Shown here in pieces: positions 42,227 to 49,814 of a stretch of DNA of 64,000 bases. Under the pieces are notes generated by a model. It saw only the letters and a program-made list of their open reading frames with translations, searched no databases and was not told the DNA's origin. The stretch is taken from contig NZ_CP095855.1 in the NCBI RefSeq assembly GCF_023100805.1, positions 7,295,001 through 7,359,000 on the forward strand, in the 5' to 3' direction. Both the position numbers and the translations under genes were made by a program. Source of the DNA: Chitinophaga filiformis (GTDB lineage: Bacteria; Bacteroidota; Bacteroidia; Chitinophagales; Chitinophagaceae). Numbering within the stretch: the stretch's first letter is position 1; every line of letters begins with the position of its first letter.

Positions 42227-43291
42227 CTACAAGATTTCTTCCAGTAATTTAATGTAACTATCAATACCCTGACGGATCTCGTCCAGGTAAATGTACTCAT
42301 CTGCGGTATGCGAACGGGCAGAATCGCCGGGGCCCATCTTGATAGAGGTTGCCGGTATCAGCGCCTGATCCGATGTAGTGGGCGAGCCATAGGTGGTCTT
42401 TCCATGGCGCAGGCCACCCTGTACAAACGGATGGTCCAGCGGGATACCCGATGGACGCATACGCAGGGAACGGGGCTTCACCTCGCACTGTACATTTGCA
42501 CGGATAATATCCAGTACCTCTTCCAGTGTATATTGTTCCGTTACCCGCACATCCACCACGAAGGTGCAATCGGCCGGTACCACATTATGCGCTTTATTGG
42601 AGGTGTTGATCACCGTTACGCTCATCTTTACCGGTCCCAGTGTATCAGATACTTTCGGGAAACGGTAGGTCCTGAACCACTCAATGTCCGGCAACGCCTT
42701 ATACAGGGCATTTTCTCCTTCATCGCGCGCCGCATGCCCTGCCTTGCCCTGCACGGCACAATCCAGCACCATCAGGCCTTTTTCTGCTGTGGCCAGTTGT
42801 GTTTGAGTCGGCTCTCCCACGATAGCAAAATCAATCGCCGGTAATTGCGAAAGGATACTTTCTATACCGTTTACACCACTGATCTCTTCTTCTGCCGTGG
42901 CAGTAAGAATGATATTGTAAGCCATATCGCTGCGATCATAAAAATGCAGAAAGGTAGCGATAAGACTGACCAGGCATCCGCCTGCGTCATTACTGCCAAG
43001 ACCGAACAGTTTTCCGTCTTCTACATCGGGAGAAAAAGGGTCGCGGGTGTATTGCGGGTTAGGTTTTACAGTATCGTGGTGAGAATTAAAAACAATTACA
43101 GGCTTAGCGGGATCAAAATGTTTATTCTTTGCCCATATATTATTCAGATGCTGCTGATAAGGAATGTTCCGCTCCTTCAGGAAATCAGCGATCAGTTGCG
43201 CCGTCCCCTGTTCCTCCCTGCTCAGGGAAGGGATGGAGATCAGCCCTTTTAGTAATGTTACTGCATCATCATACAGCTGTTGGTTCCACAT
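42227..43291 (-). CDS. argE: M20-family deacylase, ArgE type (N-acyl-citrulline or ornithine)
   Basis: This 354-residue metallopeptidase has the M20 metal-site motifs in order: VFNSHHDTVKPN (about 71-82), LGSNDAGGCLVSL (about 97-109), TATAEEEISGVNGIESI (about 129-145), GEPTQTQLATAEKG, and a late His in DSARSHTADEYI. In Bacteroidota with ArgF' the acyl group is removed from N-acylcitrulline, not ornithine; succinyl is expected here because of the neighbouring transcarbamylase. It sits between argB and argH with gaps of 2-4 nt. Confidence 0.9.
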   Translation of the reverse strand: MWNQQLYDDAVTLLKGLISIPSLSREEQGTAQLIADFLKERNIPYQQHLNNIWAKNKHFDPAKPVIVFNSHHDTVKPNPQYTRDPFSPDVEDGKLFGLGSNDAGGCLVSLIATFLHFYDRSDMAYNIILTATAEEEISGVNGIESILSQLPAIDFAIVGEPTQTQLATAEKGLMVLDCAVQGKAGHAARDEGENALYKALPDIEWFRTYRFPKVSDTLGPVKMSVTVINTSNKAHNVVPADCTFVVDVRVTEQYTLEEVLDIIRANVQCEVKPRSLRMRPSGIPLDHPFVQGGLRHGKTTYGSPTTSDQALIPATSIKMGPGDSARSHTADEYIYLDEIRQGIDSYIKLLEEIL

Positions 43292-43295
43292 AGGT

Positions 43296-44084
43296 TTAGC
43301 GTATTAAAGTACCCGCTACTGTATCTGTGGTGTTGCTCTGTACGTCATCAGCATGACCGATCAGTACTTCCGCCACACCACTTTCTATAGCTGCGAAAGC
43401 ATTTTCCAGTTTCGGCAGGATACCGTCCGTCAGCACGTTATCAGCCTTCAGTTCCTCATAGATCATACGGTCTATCAGGGTAATAACAGAATTATCATCG
43501 TCCGGGCTATGCAGCACCCCTTTCTTCTCAAAGCAATAGATCAGCCGCACTTCATAGAACTTCGACAAAGCTACTGCCAGGGAAGACGCAATCGTATCTG
43601 CATTTGTATTCAGCATCTGCCCCTTGCCATCGTGTGTCAGCGGTGCAAATACAGGTATCAGGTCAGCCTCCAGCAATGCTCTCAGGGAAGCGCCCTGCAC
43701 ATCTGCTGTGTTGATATCTCCTACAAATCCATAATCGATGTCCTTCACAGGACGTTTGGTAGCAGGAATGATATTGGCATCAGCGCCGGTCATGCCGATA
43801 GCATTGCAGCCATTGGCCTGTAATTTAGCCACCAGCTGTTTGTTTACCAGTCCACCGTACACCATTGTCACTACATCGATCGTTGCTGCATCGGTAATAC
43901 GGCGGCCGTTCACATATTTCGATTCGATACCCAGCTGGTCTCCTATGCGGGTGGCAATTTTGCCACCCCCATGGATCAGTATTTTCTTTCCTTTGATGGC
44001 TGCAAACTTTTGAAGGAATGCATCCAGCAATGCAGGATTATCGATGACGTTACCGCCGACTTTTATTACAAAGAGATCGATCAT
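43296..44084 (-). CDS. argB: N-acyl-glutamate kinase
   Basis: The start MIDLFVIKVGG (ATG at 44082-44084) gives 262 residues; a longer upstream start would add 16 residues overlapping the transcarbamylase gene end and lacks any family support. Motifs of ArgB are HGGGKIATRIGDQLG (about 37-51), NGRRITD and the C-terminal ATP-site NVLTDGILPKLENA. It phosphorylates N-acetyl- or N-succinyl-glutamate, step 2 of the pathway. It lies 5 nt after the transcarbamylase gene and 4 nt before argE. Confidence 0.94.
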   Translation of the reverse strand: MIDLFVIKVGGNVIDNPALLDAFLQKFAAIKGKKILIHGGGKIATRIGDQLGIESKYVNGRRITDAATIDVVTMVYGGLVNKQLVAKLQANGCNAIGMTGADANIIPATKRPVKDIDYGFVGDINTADVQGASLRALLEADLIPVFAPLTHDGKGQMLNTNADTIASSLAVALSKFYEVRLIYCFEKKGVLHSPDDDNSVITLIDRMIYEELKADNVLTDGILPKLENAFAAIESGVAEVLIGHADDVQSNTTDTVAGTLIR

Positions 44085-44089
44085 ACAAA

Positions 44090-45040
44090 TTAACCTTTTA
44101 AGATCTGGCTTAATACCGCCTGTGCCGCCCATACCCGGTTAGCTGCTTCAGGGATCACAATAGACTGAGGTCCGTCCAGTACTTCATCAGCTATTACCAC
44201 ATTCCTTCTTACCGGCAGGCAGTGCATCACTTTTGCCTGGTTGGTTCCCTTCAGCTTGTCGTTGGTCACCATCCAGTTACTGTCTGTGCAGGTGATCTTG
44301 CCATAATCTTTATAAGAAGACCAGTTCTTTACATACACGAAATCCGCACCTTCCAGGGCTTTATCCTGGTTGTATTCTATCTGTGCGTTGCCGGTGAATT
44401 TCGGATCCAGTTCATATCCTTCCGGATGTGTGATCACGAAATCAGCTTCGCCCCAGGCATTGATCCACTGTGCAAAAGAGTTGGGAACAGCCTGTGGCAG
44501 CGGCTTCACGTGCGGCGCCCAGGTCATTACCACTTTCGGTTTGCGTGGCTGCTGCCAGCGTTCCTTAATGGTAATCACATCTGTTAAGCTCTGCAAAGGG
44601 TGCAGGGTAGCGCTTTCCAGGCTCAATACCGGCACGCCTGCGTACTTCACGAACTGATTGATATATTTTTCCTTATAATCAGACTCTTTATCCTTCAGTC
44701 CCGGAAACGTACGGATCGCCATTATATCGAAGTACTGTCCCATTACGGCAGCGGCTTCTTTTACGTGCTCCGAAGTATTTCCGTTCATTATAGCGCCATC
44801 ATTCATTTCCAGCTGCCAGCCTTCCTTATCGATGTTGAATACCACTACTTCCATTCCGAGGTTCTTCGCCGCCACCTGCGTACTCAATCGTGTTCGCAGA
44901 CTGGGGTTCAGAAATATCATTCCCAGCGTCTTGTTCTGTCCTAATGTTTTGTCTTTGAAAGGCTGTTTTTTGTACTCCAGTGCGATCTCCACTAAACGCG
45001 GGACACTTGGCACATCATCTACGGAAATAAATTGTTTCAT
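44090..45040 (-). CDS. argF': N-succinylornithine carbamoyltransferase type (ArgF')
   Basis: This 316-residue transcarbamylase has the carbamoyl-phosphate motif NPSLRTRLSTQ (about 45-55) in place of the STRTR of ordinary OTC, plus HPLQSLTDV, TWAPHVKPLPQAVPNSF and MHCLPVRRNVVIAD. These are hallmarks of the N-acylornithine transcarbamylases of Bacteroides and Xanthomonas. Residue 90, which decides acyl preference in published work on those enzymes (Pro in the succinyl enzyme, Glu in the acetyl enzyme), is Ser here (GNTSEH), and Ser was reported to favour the succinyl substrate. It yields N-acylcitrulline. Confidence 0.94.
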   Translation of the reverse strand: MKQFISVDDVPSVPRLVEIALEYKKQPFKDKTLGQNKTLGMIFLNPSLRTRLSTQVAAKNLGMEVVVFNIDKEGWQLEMNDGAIMNGNTSEHVKEAAAVMGQYFDIMAIRTFPGLKDKESDYKEKYINQFVKYAGVPVLSLESATLHPLQSLTDVITIKERWQQPRKPKVVMTWAPHVKPLPQAVPNSFAQWINAWGEADFVITHPEGYELDPKFTGNAQIEYNQDKALEGADFVYVKNWSSYKDYGKITCTDSNWMVTNDKLKGTNQAKVMHCLPVRRNVVIADEVLDGPQSIVIPEAANRVWAAQAVLSQILKG

Positions 45041-45069
45041 TTTATGTATGGCTCTGTAATGATGAGTAT

Positions 45070-46200
45070 TTAGTTTTTCTCTACTTCCTGTTTGAATGCA
45101 GTCAGGAACTGGTCTGCATGTTCCATGCTCAAAGCCAGGGAAGGCAGCAGTCTTATTACGTTTGGTTTTGCTTCACCCGTAAAGATCCTGTGCTTGAACA
45201 ACAGTTCCTTCCTTACATGACTTAATGACTCCGGCAGGTCGATACCGATCATCAATCCTCTTCCTCTCACTTCTTTTACCTGCGGGAATGTTTTCAGTTG
45301 TTCGATCAGGTAAGCGCCTACCTTCGCCGCATTGGCGATCAGGTTATCCCTTTCTATCACTTCCAGTACTGCCAGGGCAGCTGCACAAGCCAGGTGATTA
45401 CCACCGAAAGTAGTACCCAGCAGGCCATAGGAAGGCTTGATATGCGGAGCAATGATAATACCGCCTACAGGGAAACCATTTCCCATACCCTTTGCCATTG
45501 TATAAATGTCTGCATTCACACCGGCAAAATCGTGAGAGTAGAATTTACCGCTTCTGCCATAACCGCACTGTACGCTGTCTGCAATAAATACAGCATTGTG
45601 TGCATCGCAAAGGCTTCTGATCTTTTTCAGGAACGACTCGCCAGCTACCTGGATGCCGCCTACTCCCTGAATGCCTTCGATGATAACAGAAGATACTTCA
45701 TATTGTTTAAAAGCCGCTTCCAAAGCCGCCTCATCCTGCCATGGCAGGAATACCACGTTGTCAGTTTCATTCACCGGCGCCACGATCTTCGGATTGTCAG
45801 TAGCCGCTACAGCCAGTGATGTTCTGCCATGGAAAGACTTTTTAAATGCGATCACTTTCTTCTTTCCATTGTGGAAAGAAGCCAGTTTCAGCGCATTCTC
45901 ATTCGCTTCAGCGCCGGAGTTACAGAGGAACAACTGGTAATCTTCCTTACCGGACACCTTACCCAGTTTCTCTGCCAGCTGCTGCTGCAATGGTATTTTA
46001 ATTGAGTTGGAATAGAACCCCACTTTCTGTAGCTGATCTGTTAAGCGCTGAACGTAGTGAGGATGTGTATGACCAATAGAAATTACCGCATGACCGCCAT
46101 ACAGGTCAAGATATTTATTGCCCTGCGCATCCCACACGTTGGAACCCGCAGCTTTCTCTATAGTGATGTCATTAATGGGATAGACGTCGAATAATTGCAT
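45070..46200 (-). CDS. argD: N-acyl-ornithine aminotransferase (class III)
   Basis: This 376-residue PLP enzyme has FLCNSGAEANENALKLA (about 91-107), the Asp-Ser/Gln region FIADSVQCGYGRSG (about 205-218) and PLP Lys237 in YTMAKGMGNGFPVGG. It converts N-acyl-glutamate semialdehyde to N-acylornithine, probably with the succinyl group. Length is normal for ArgD. Its position between argC and argF' agrees with the order of steps. Confidence 0.95.
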   Translation of the reverse strand: MQLFDVYPINDITIEKAAGSNVWDAQGNKYLDLYGGHAVISIGHTHPHYVQRLTDQLQKVGFYSNSIKIPLQQQLAEKLGKVSGKEDYQLFLCNSGAEANENALKLASFHNGKKKVIAFKKSFHGRTSLAVAATDNPKIVAPVNETDNVVFLPWQDEAALEAAFKQYEVSSVIIEGIQGVGGIQVAGESFLKKIRSLCDAHNAVFIADSVQCGYGRSGKFYSHDFAGVNADIYTMAKGMGNGFPVGGIIIAPHIKPSYGLLGTTFGGNHLACAAALAVLEVIERDNLIANAAKVGAYLIEQLKTFPQVKEVRGRGLMIGIDLPESLSHVRKELLFKHRIFTGEAKPNVIRLLPSLALSMEHADQFLTAFKQEVEKN

Positions 46201-46266
46201 TGTAGCTCAGATTGTTTCCGTTCTATACGGAAGATTGTAAAAAATTGGCACCAGAATGGGCATAGT

Positions 46267-47250
46267 TTAAAATACAATAGACTTCAGCCTTAATCCCGCA
46301 GTTTCATCCAGTCCGAACATGAGGTTCATATTCTGTACTGCCTGTCCGGATGCGCCTTTCAGCAGATTGTCCTCTATGGAATGGATCACCAGTTTGTTAC
46401 CTACCTTCTCCAGCTGGAGCAGGCATTTGTTGGTGTTCACGATCTGCTTCAGGTCTATCTGTTTATCGCTCACATGTGTAAACGGATGTCCTGCGTAATA
46501 GGCCTTATACAGCTGCTGTGCTTCTTCAAGCGATAAATCGCTCTGCAGGTAAGAGGTTACCCAGATACCTCTTGGAAAATCCCCGCGCACCGGTACGAAA
46601 TTCACTTCGCCGGTGAAGGACGGCTGCAACAGCTGTAAACTTCGTCGTATTTCTTTTAAATGCTGATGGGTGAGTACTTTGTAAGTGGAGATGTTGTTGG
46701 CCCTCCAGGTGAAGTGTGAGGTAGCCTGTAAACTCTGTCCTGCACCGGTGGATCCTGTGATACCGGTGGTATGTACTTCCTGCAGCAAACCCGCTTTGGC
46801 CAATGGCAACAATCCTAACTGGATACCAGTTGCAAAACAACCCGGGTTGGCAATATTATTGGCTGTAACGATCTTTTCCCGCTGCATTTCAGGCAGTCCG
46901 TATACGAACTCCCTTCCTTTCACCGTCTCTCCCAGCCTGAAGTCCTGGCTAAGGTCGATTACTTTTACAGCAGGAGCGATCTCCGTTTCTTCCAGGAATT
47001 TCTTTGCTTCTCCATGTCCGAGACACAGGAACAATACATCTATATCGCTGCTGACCTCTCCTGTAAAGGCGAGCTCAGTTTCCCCCAGCAGGTCGGCATG
47101 TACAGCGTACAGGGGATTACCGGCATTACTCCGGCTATTTACATAAGAGATCTCTACGTTGGGATGATTCAATAAAAGACGGATCATTTCACCGCCGCCA
47201 TATCCTGCTCCACCAATGATCCCTGCCTTTATTTTCTTGTCGTTTGCCAT
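46267..47250 (-). CDS. argC: N-acyl-gamma-glutamyl-phosphate reductase
   Basis: This 327-residue protein has the NADP-binding start AGIIGGAGYGGGEMIRLL (about 9-26), catalytic Cys138 in NIANPGCFATGIQ and FVPVRGDFPRGI near the C-terminal part. It makes N-acyl-glutamate semialdehyde. It lies 66 nt upstream of argD and 24 nt after argG. Confidence 0.96.
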   Translation of the reverse strand: MANDKKIKAGIIGGAGYGGGEMIRLLLNHPNVEISYVNSRSNAGNPLYAVHADLLGETELAFTGEVSSDIDVLFLCLGHGEAKKFLEETEIAPAVKVIDLSQDFRLGETVKGREFVYGLPEMQREKIVTANNIANPGCFATGIQLGLLPLAKAGLLQEVHTTGITGSTGAGQSLQATSHFTWRANNISTYKVLTHQHLKEIRRSLQLLQPSFTGEVNFVPVRGDFPRGIWVTSYLQSDLSLEEAQQLYKAYYAGHPFTHVSDKQIDLKQIVNTNKCLLQLEKVGNKLVIHSIEDNLLKGASGQAVQNMNLMFGLDETAGLRLKSIVF

Positions 47251-47274
47251 TTTTCTTCTGTTTTGCGCCTCCGG

Positions 47275-48474
47275 CTATTTGTCTTTGGCACTTTCTGCCA
47301 CCTGATGCCAGATCATTGTCTGGTTACCGAATATTTTGCTGAAACCTCTCACATCTTCGCCGGTCCATCCACTGTTCATTTCACCATATTTACCAAACTT
47401 GCTGCTCATCAGGTCGTATTCAGATTTGATACCTGTTACCTGGAAGCGGTAAGGCTGCAGAGTAACATATACTTCACCGGTTACATGCTCCTGGCTATGT
47501 TGCAGGAAAGCTTCAATGTCCCGCATTACAGGGTCCATTACCTGTCCCTCGTGCAGCCAGTTGCCGTAGAACTGCGCCAGCTGGTCTTTCCAGCTGAGCT
47601 GCCATTTGGTCAATACGTGTTTTTCGAGTGCATGATGCGCTTTAATGATGATAACAGGCGCAGCGGCTTCAAAACCCACACGGCCTTTGATACCGATAAT
47701 GGTATCGCCCACATGGATATCACGGCCGATAGCAAACGGGCCTGCTATTGACTGCAGATGCTGGATAGCTTCTGACGGATGACTGAAGGTCTTACCATTC
47801 ACACCGGTCAGTTCGCCCTTTACAAACTGCAGGGATATCTTTTCAGTATCCTGTTTGGACAGCTGGGTAGGCCATGCCTCTTCCGGCAGGAAACCATCTG
47901 ATGTCAGTGTTTCCTTACCACCTACGGATGTACCCCAGATGCCTTTATTGATAGAATAAGCTGCTTTCTCAAAGTTCATCTGCACGCCCTTACCTTTCAG
48001 GTAAGCGATCTCCTCTTCACGGCTCAGTCGCATATCACGGATCGGTGTGATGATCTCAACACCCGGGATCATGATATGGAAAATCATGTCGAAACGCACC
48101 TGGTCATTACCTGCACCGGTACTACCGTGCGCTACTGCGTCAGCGCCCAGTTCCTTTACATGCTGTGCAATCACCAGCGCCTGTGTAACACGCTCTGCGC
48201 TTACGCTGAGCGGATAGGTATTATTCTTCAGCACATTACCAAATACCAGGTATTTGATAGCACTATCATAATAGGAACGTACCGCATCTACCGTCTTATG
48301 ACTCTTTACTCCCAGGCTATATGCACGTTTTTCAATTTCCTGCAGTTCTTCCGTAGAAAAACCGCCGGTATTGACAATAACTGAATGCACTTCATACCCT
48401 TTTTCTTCTGTCAGGTATTTTACGCAATAGGAAGTATCAAGCCCTCCGCTAAATCCAAGTACTACTTTTTTCAT
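47275..48474 (-). CDS. argG: Argininosuccinate synthase
   Basis: This 399-residue protein has the ATP PP-loop LGFSGGLDTSYCVKYL (about 6-21) and the downstream AHGSTGAGNDQVRFDM (about 114-129). It joins citrulline and aspartate at the expense of ATP. Second gene of the operon. Confidence 0.96.
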   Translation of the reverse strand: MKKVVLGFSGGLDTSYCVKYLTEEKGYEVHSVIVNTGGFSTEELQEIEKRAYSLGVKSHKTVDAVRSYYDSAIKYLVFGNVLKNNTYPLSVSAERVTQALVIAQHVKELGADAVAHGSTGAGNDQVRFDMIFHIMIPGVEIITPIRDMRLSREEEIAYLKGKGVQMNFEKAAYSINKGIWGTSVGGKETLTSDGFLPEEAWPTQLSKQDTEKISLQFVKGELTGVNGKTFSHPSEAIQHLQSIAGPFAIGRDIHVGDTIIGIKGRVGFEAAAPVIIIKAHHALEKHVLTKWQLSWKDQLAQFYGNWLHEGQVMDPVMRDIEAFLQHSQEHVTGEVYVTLQPYRFQVTGIKSEYDLMSSKFGKYGEMNSGWTGEDVRGFSKIFGNQTMIWHQVAESAKDK

Positions 48475-48535
48475 TTATGATAAGATTGTGCTCCACACTA
48501 TGTATGGGCGATGCGTTATAGTAATAAAATGATCT

Positions 48536-49366
48536 TTAAAATAAGTTGAACAGGAAGAAGAATTTCTTCTTGCCGGCCGGTGCAGCGCCACCACCAACAC
48601 CATCCTTTCCGCTCTTCAGCAGCACATATCTTTTAAACCGCAGCCATCTTTCAAACAGCTTGAAGTTCTCTTTGAACTTCCTGGCTTTTTTATTGTGCTT
48701 CATCTGTCCGTTGGCTGCTACCATTACCTGCGGATGCGGCTGTGCATCTGTCTCTGTTTTGATGCTCAGCGTGTTCTTTTTCATCTGTTCCTTCTTCTCA
48801 GCCTCTTCCTTTGCCTTCTCAACAGGATCGTACAGCATAGCAGTACACAAACAGTTCTTGCGGTTCTTGCTTGTCAGCACTTCAAAGTTCACACAACTGC
48901 GGCACCCTTTCCAGAACTCATCATCGTCTGTAAGCTCTGAATAAGTTACCGGTTCGTAACCCAGCTCCGAGTTGATCTTCATCACTGCAAGCCCTGTAGT
49001 CAGACCAAATATTTTAGCGTCAGGATATTTCTGTCTCGACAGTTCGAACACACGATGCTTGATAGCCTTGGCTACGCCATGTCCCCTGAAGGCAGGGTTC
49101 ACGATAAGCCCTGAGTTGGCCACAAATTTTTCATGTCCCCAGGCTTCTATATAGCAAAAGCCTACCCATTCGCCTTTATCTGTTACTGCTATAACGGCTT
49201 TTCCTTCCTCCATCTTAAGTTGGACATACTCAGGAGAACGTTTGGCAATACCTGTTCCACGTGCCTTGGCGGAAGATTCCATCTCGTCAGTGATGGTTTT
49301 GCCATAATGCTTATCGTCAGCGGTAGCAACCCTGACAATGATATTTGGATTTTCCAATTTTGTCAA
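48536..49366 (-). CDS. GNAT-family acyltransferase, likely first step of arginine synthesis
   Basis: This 276-residue protein has an N-terminal GNAT domain (about 5-150): the acyl-CoA loop NPAFRGHGVAKAIKHRVFEL and the preceding strand VGFCYIEAWGHEKFVANSGL. A Cys cluster follows (GCRSCVNFEVLTSKNRKNCLC, about 154-174 in pieces), then a charged, Lys-rich tail of about 90 residues (EKAKEEAEKKEQMKKNTLS) ending in KKKFFFLFNLF. No argA or argJ is in the operon, and this is its first gene, so N-succinyl- or N-acetyl-glutamate synthase is the likely role. Assignment is by context plus domain. Confidence 0.78.
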   Translation of the reverse strand: MTKLENPNIIVRVATADDKHYGKTITDEMESSAKARGTGIAKRSPEYVQLKMEEGKAVIAVTDKGEWVGFCYIEAWGHEKFVANSGLIVNPAFRGHGVAKAIKHRVFELSRQKYPDAKIFGLTTGLAVMKINSELGYEPVTYSELTDDDEFWKGCRSCVNFEVLTSKNRKNCLCTAMLYDPVEKAKEEAEKKEQMKKNTLSIKTETDAQPHPQVMVAANGQMKHNKKARKFKENFKLFERWLRFKRYVLLKSGKDGVGGGAAPAGKKKFFFLFNLF

Positions 49367-49657
49367 TTGAAAACGTAATCAATAAATTATTAATCTGGAA
49401 TCCATTGCTGGATGAAAAACACCTTTTTTGTGTGACTGAGTTTATCACGGTGTTGCGATAGCGTGCATGATGTGAGCGGACGCTATCAAATACGAGGTCG
49501 TCGGGAAAGATATCTAAAGACATTGAACCCAATAGAGTACTCTCCTTCCATCAGAGAAGGATGATATGCAGAAAGGTTATGGGCCGCAAAGTTTTCCAAC
49601 TTCAGTTCAGCATTAAATTGTTAAAAACTGTCTTTAATAAAATCAAACGCAAAGTTA
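49367..49657 (-). promoter_or_regulatory. Long leader of the arginine operon with candidate hairpins
   Basis: If transcription starts at the promoter at 49650-49682, the leader is about 275 nt long. It contains GATAGCGT/ACGCTATC (49457-49464 with 49480-49487) and a TCCTTC/GAAGGA hairpin near 49549-49563. No known riboswitch consensus was recognised and no open frame with Arg codon runs was found. Confidence 0.4.
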
Positions 49658-49682
49658 TACTATTATTTTTTTTCGCGGTCAA
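49650..49682 (-). promoter_or_regulatory. Candidate promoter of the arginine operon
   Basis: On the minus strand TTG (complement of 49680-49682), 22 nt and TAACTTTG (complement of 49650-49657). The spacer is 1 nt longer than usual. It is the only TAnnTTTG match upstream of the GNAT gene. Confidence 0.5.
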
Positions 49683-49767
49683 AAAAATTAAGGACGGCAA
49701 GTTAAATTATCAAATAGAAGGTTGCAAATTACGGGCCAACATAGATTTTAAAAATACATATAACAAA

Positions 49768-49794
49768 AACTCCCCGTCAGTTTGACGGGGAGTT
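49768..49794 (-). terminator. Intrinsic terminator of the fucosidase gene
   Basis: A 12-bp perfect stem (49768-49779 with 49783-49794) with a 3-nt loop is followed on the minus strand by TTTGTTAT. It lies 20 nt after the stop. Confidence 0.88.
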
Positions 49795-49814
49795 GCTGAA
49801 AATCAACTATTTAC

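Noticed and set aside
49561..49785. A 74-codon Lys/Phe-rich frame upstream of the arginine operon
   Set aside because: Composition reflects AT-rich control sequence; it overlaps the candidate promoter and fucosidase terminator.
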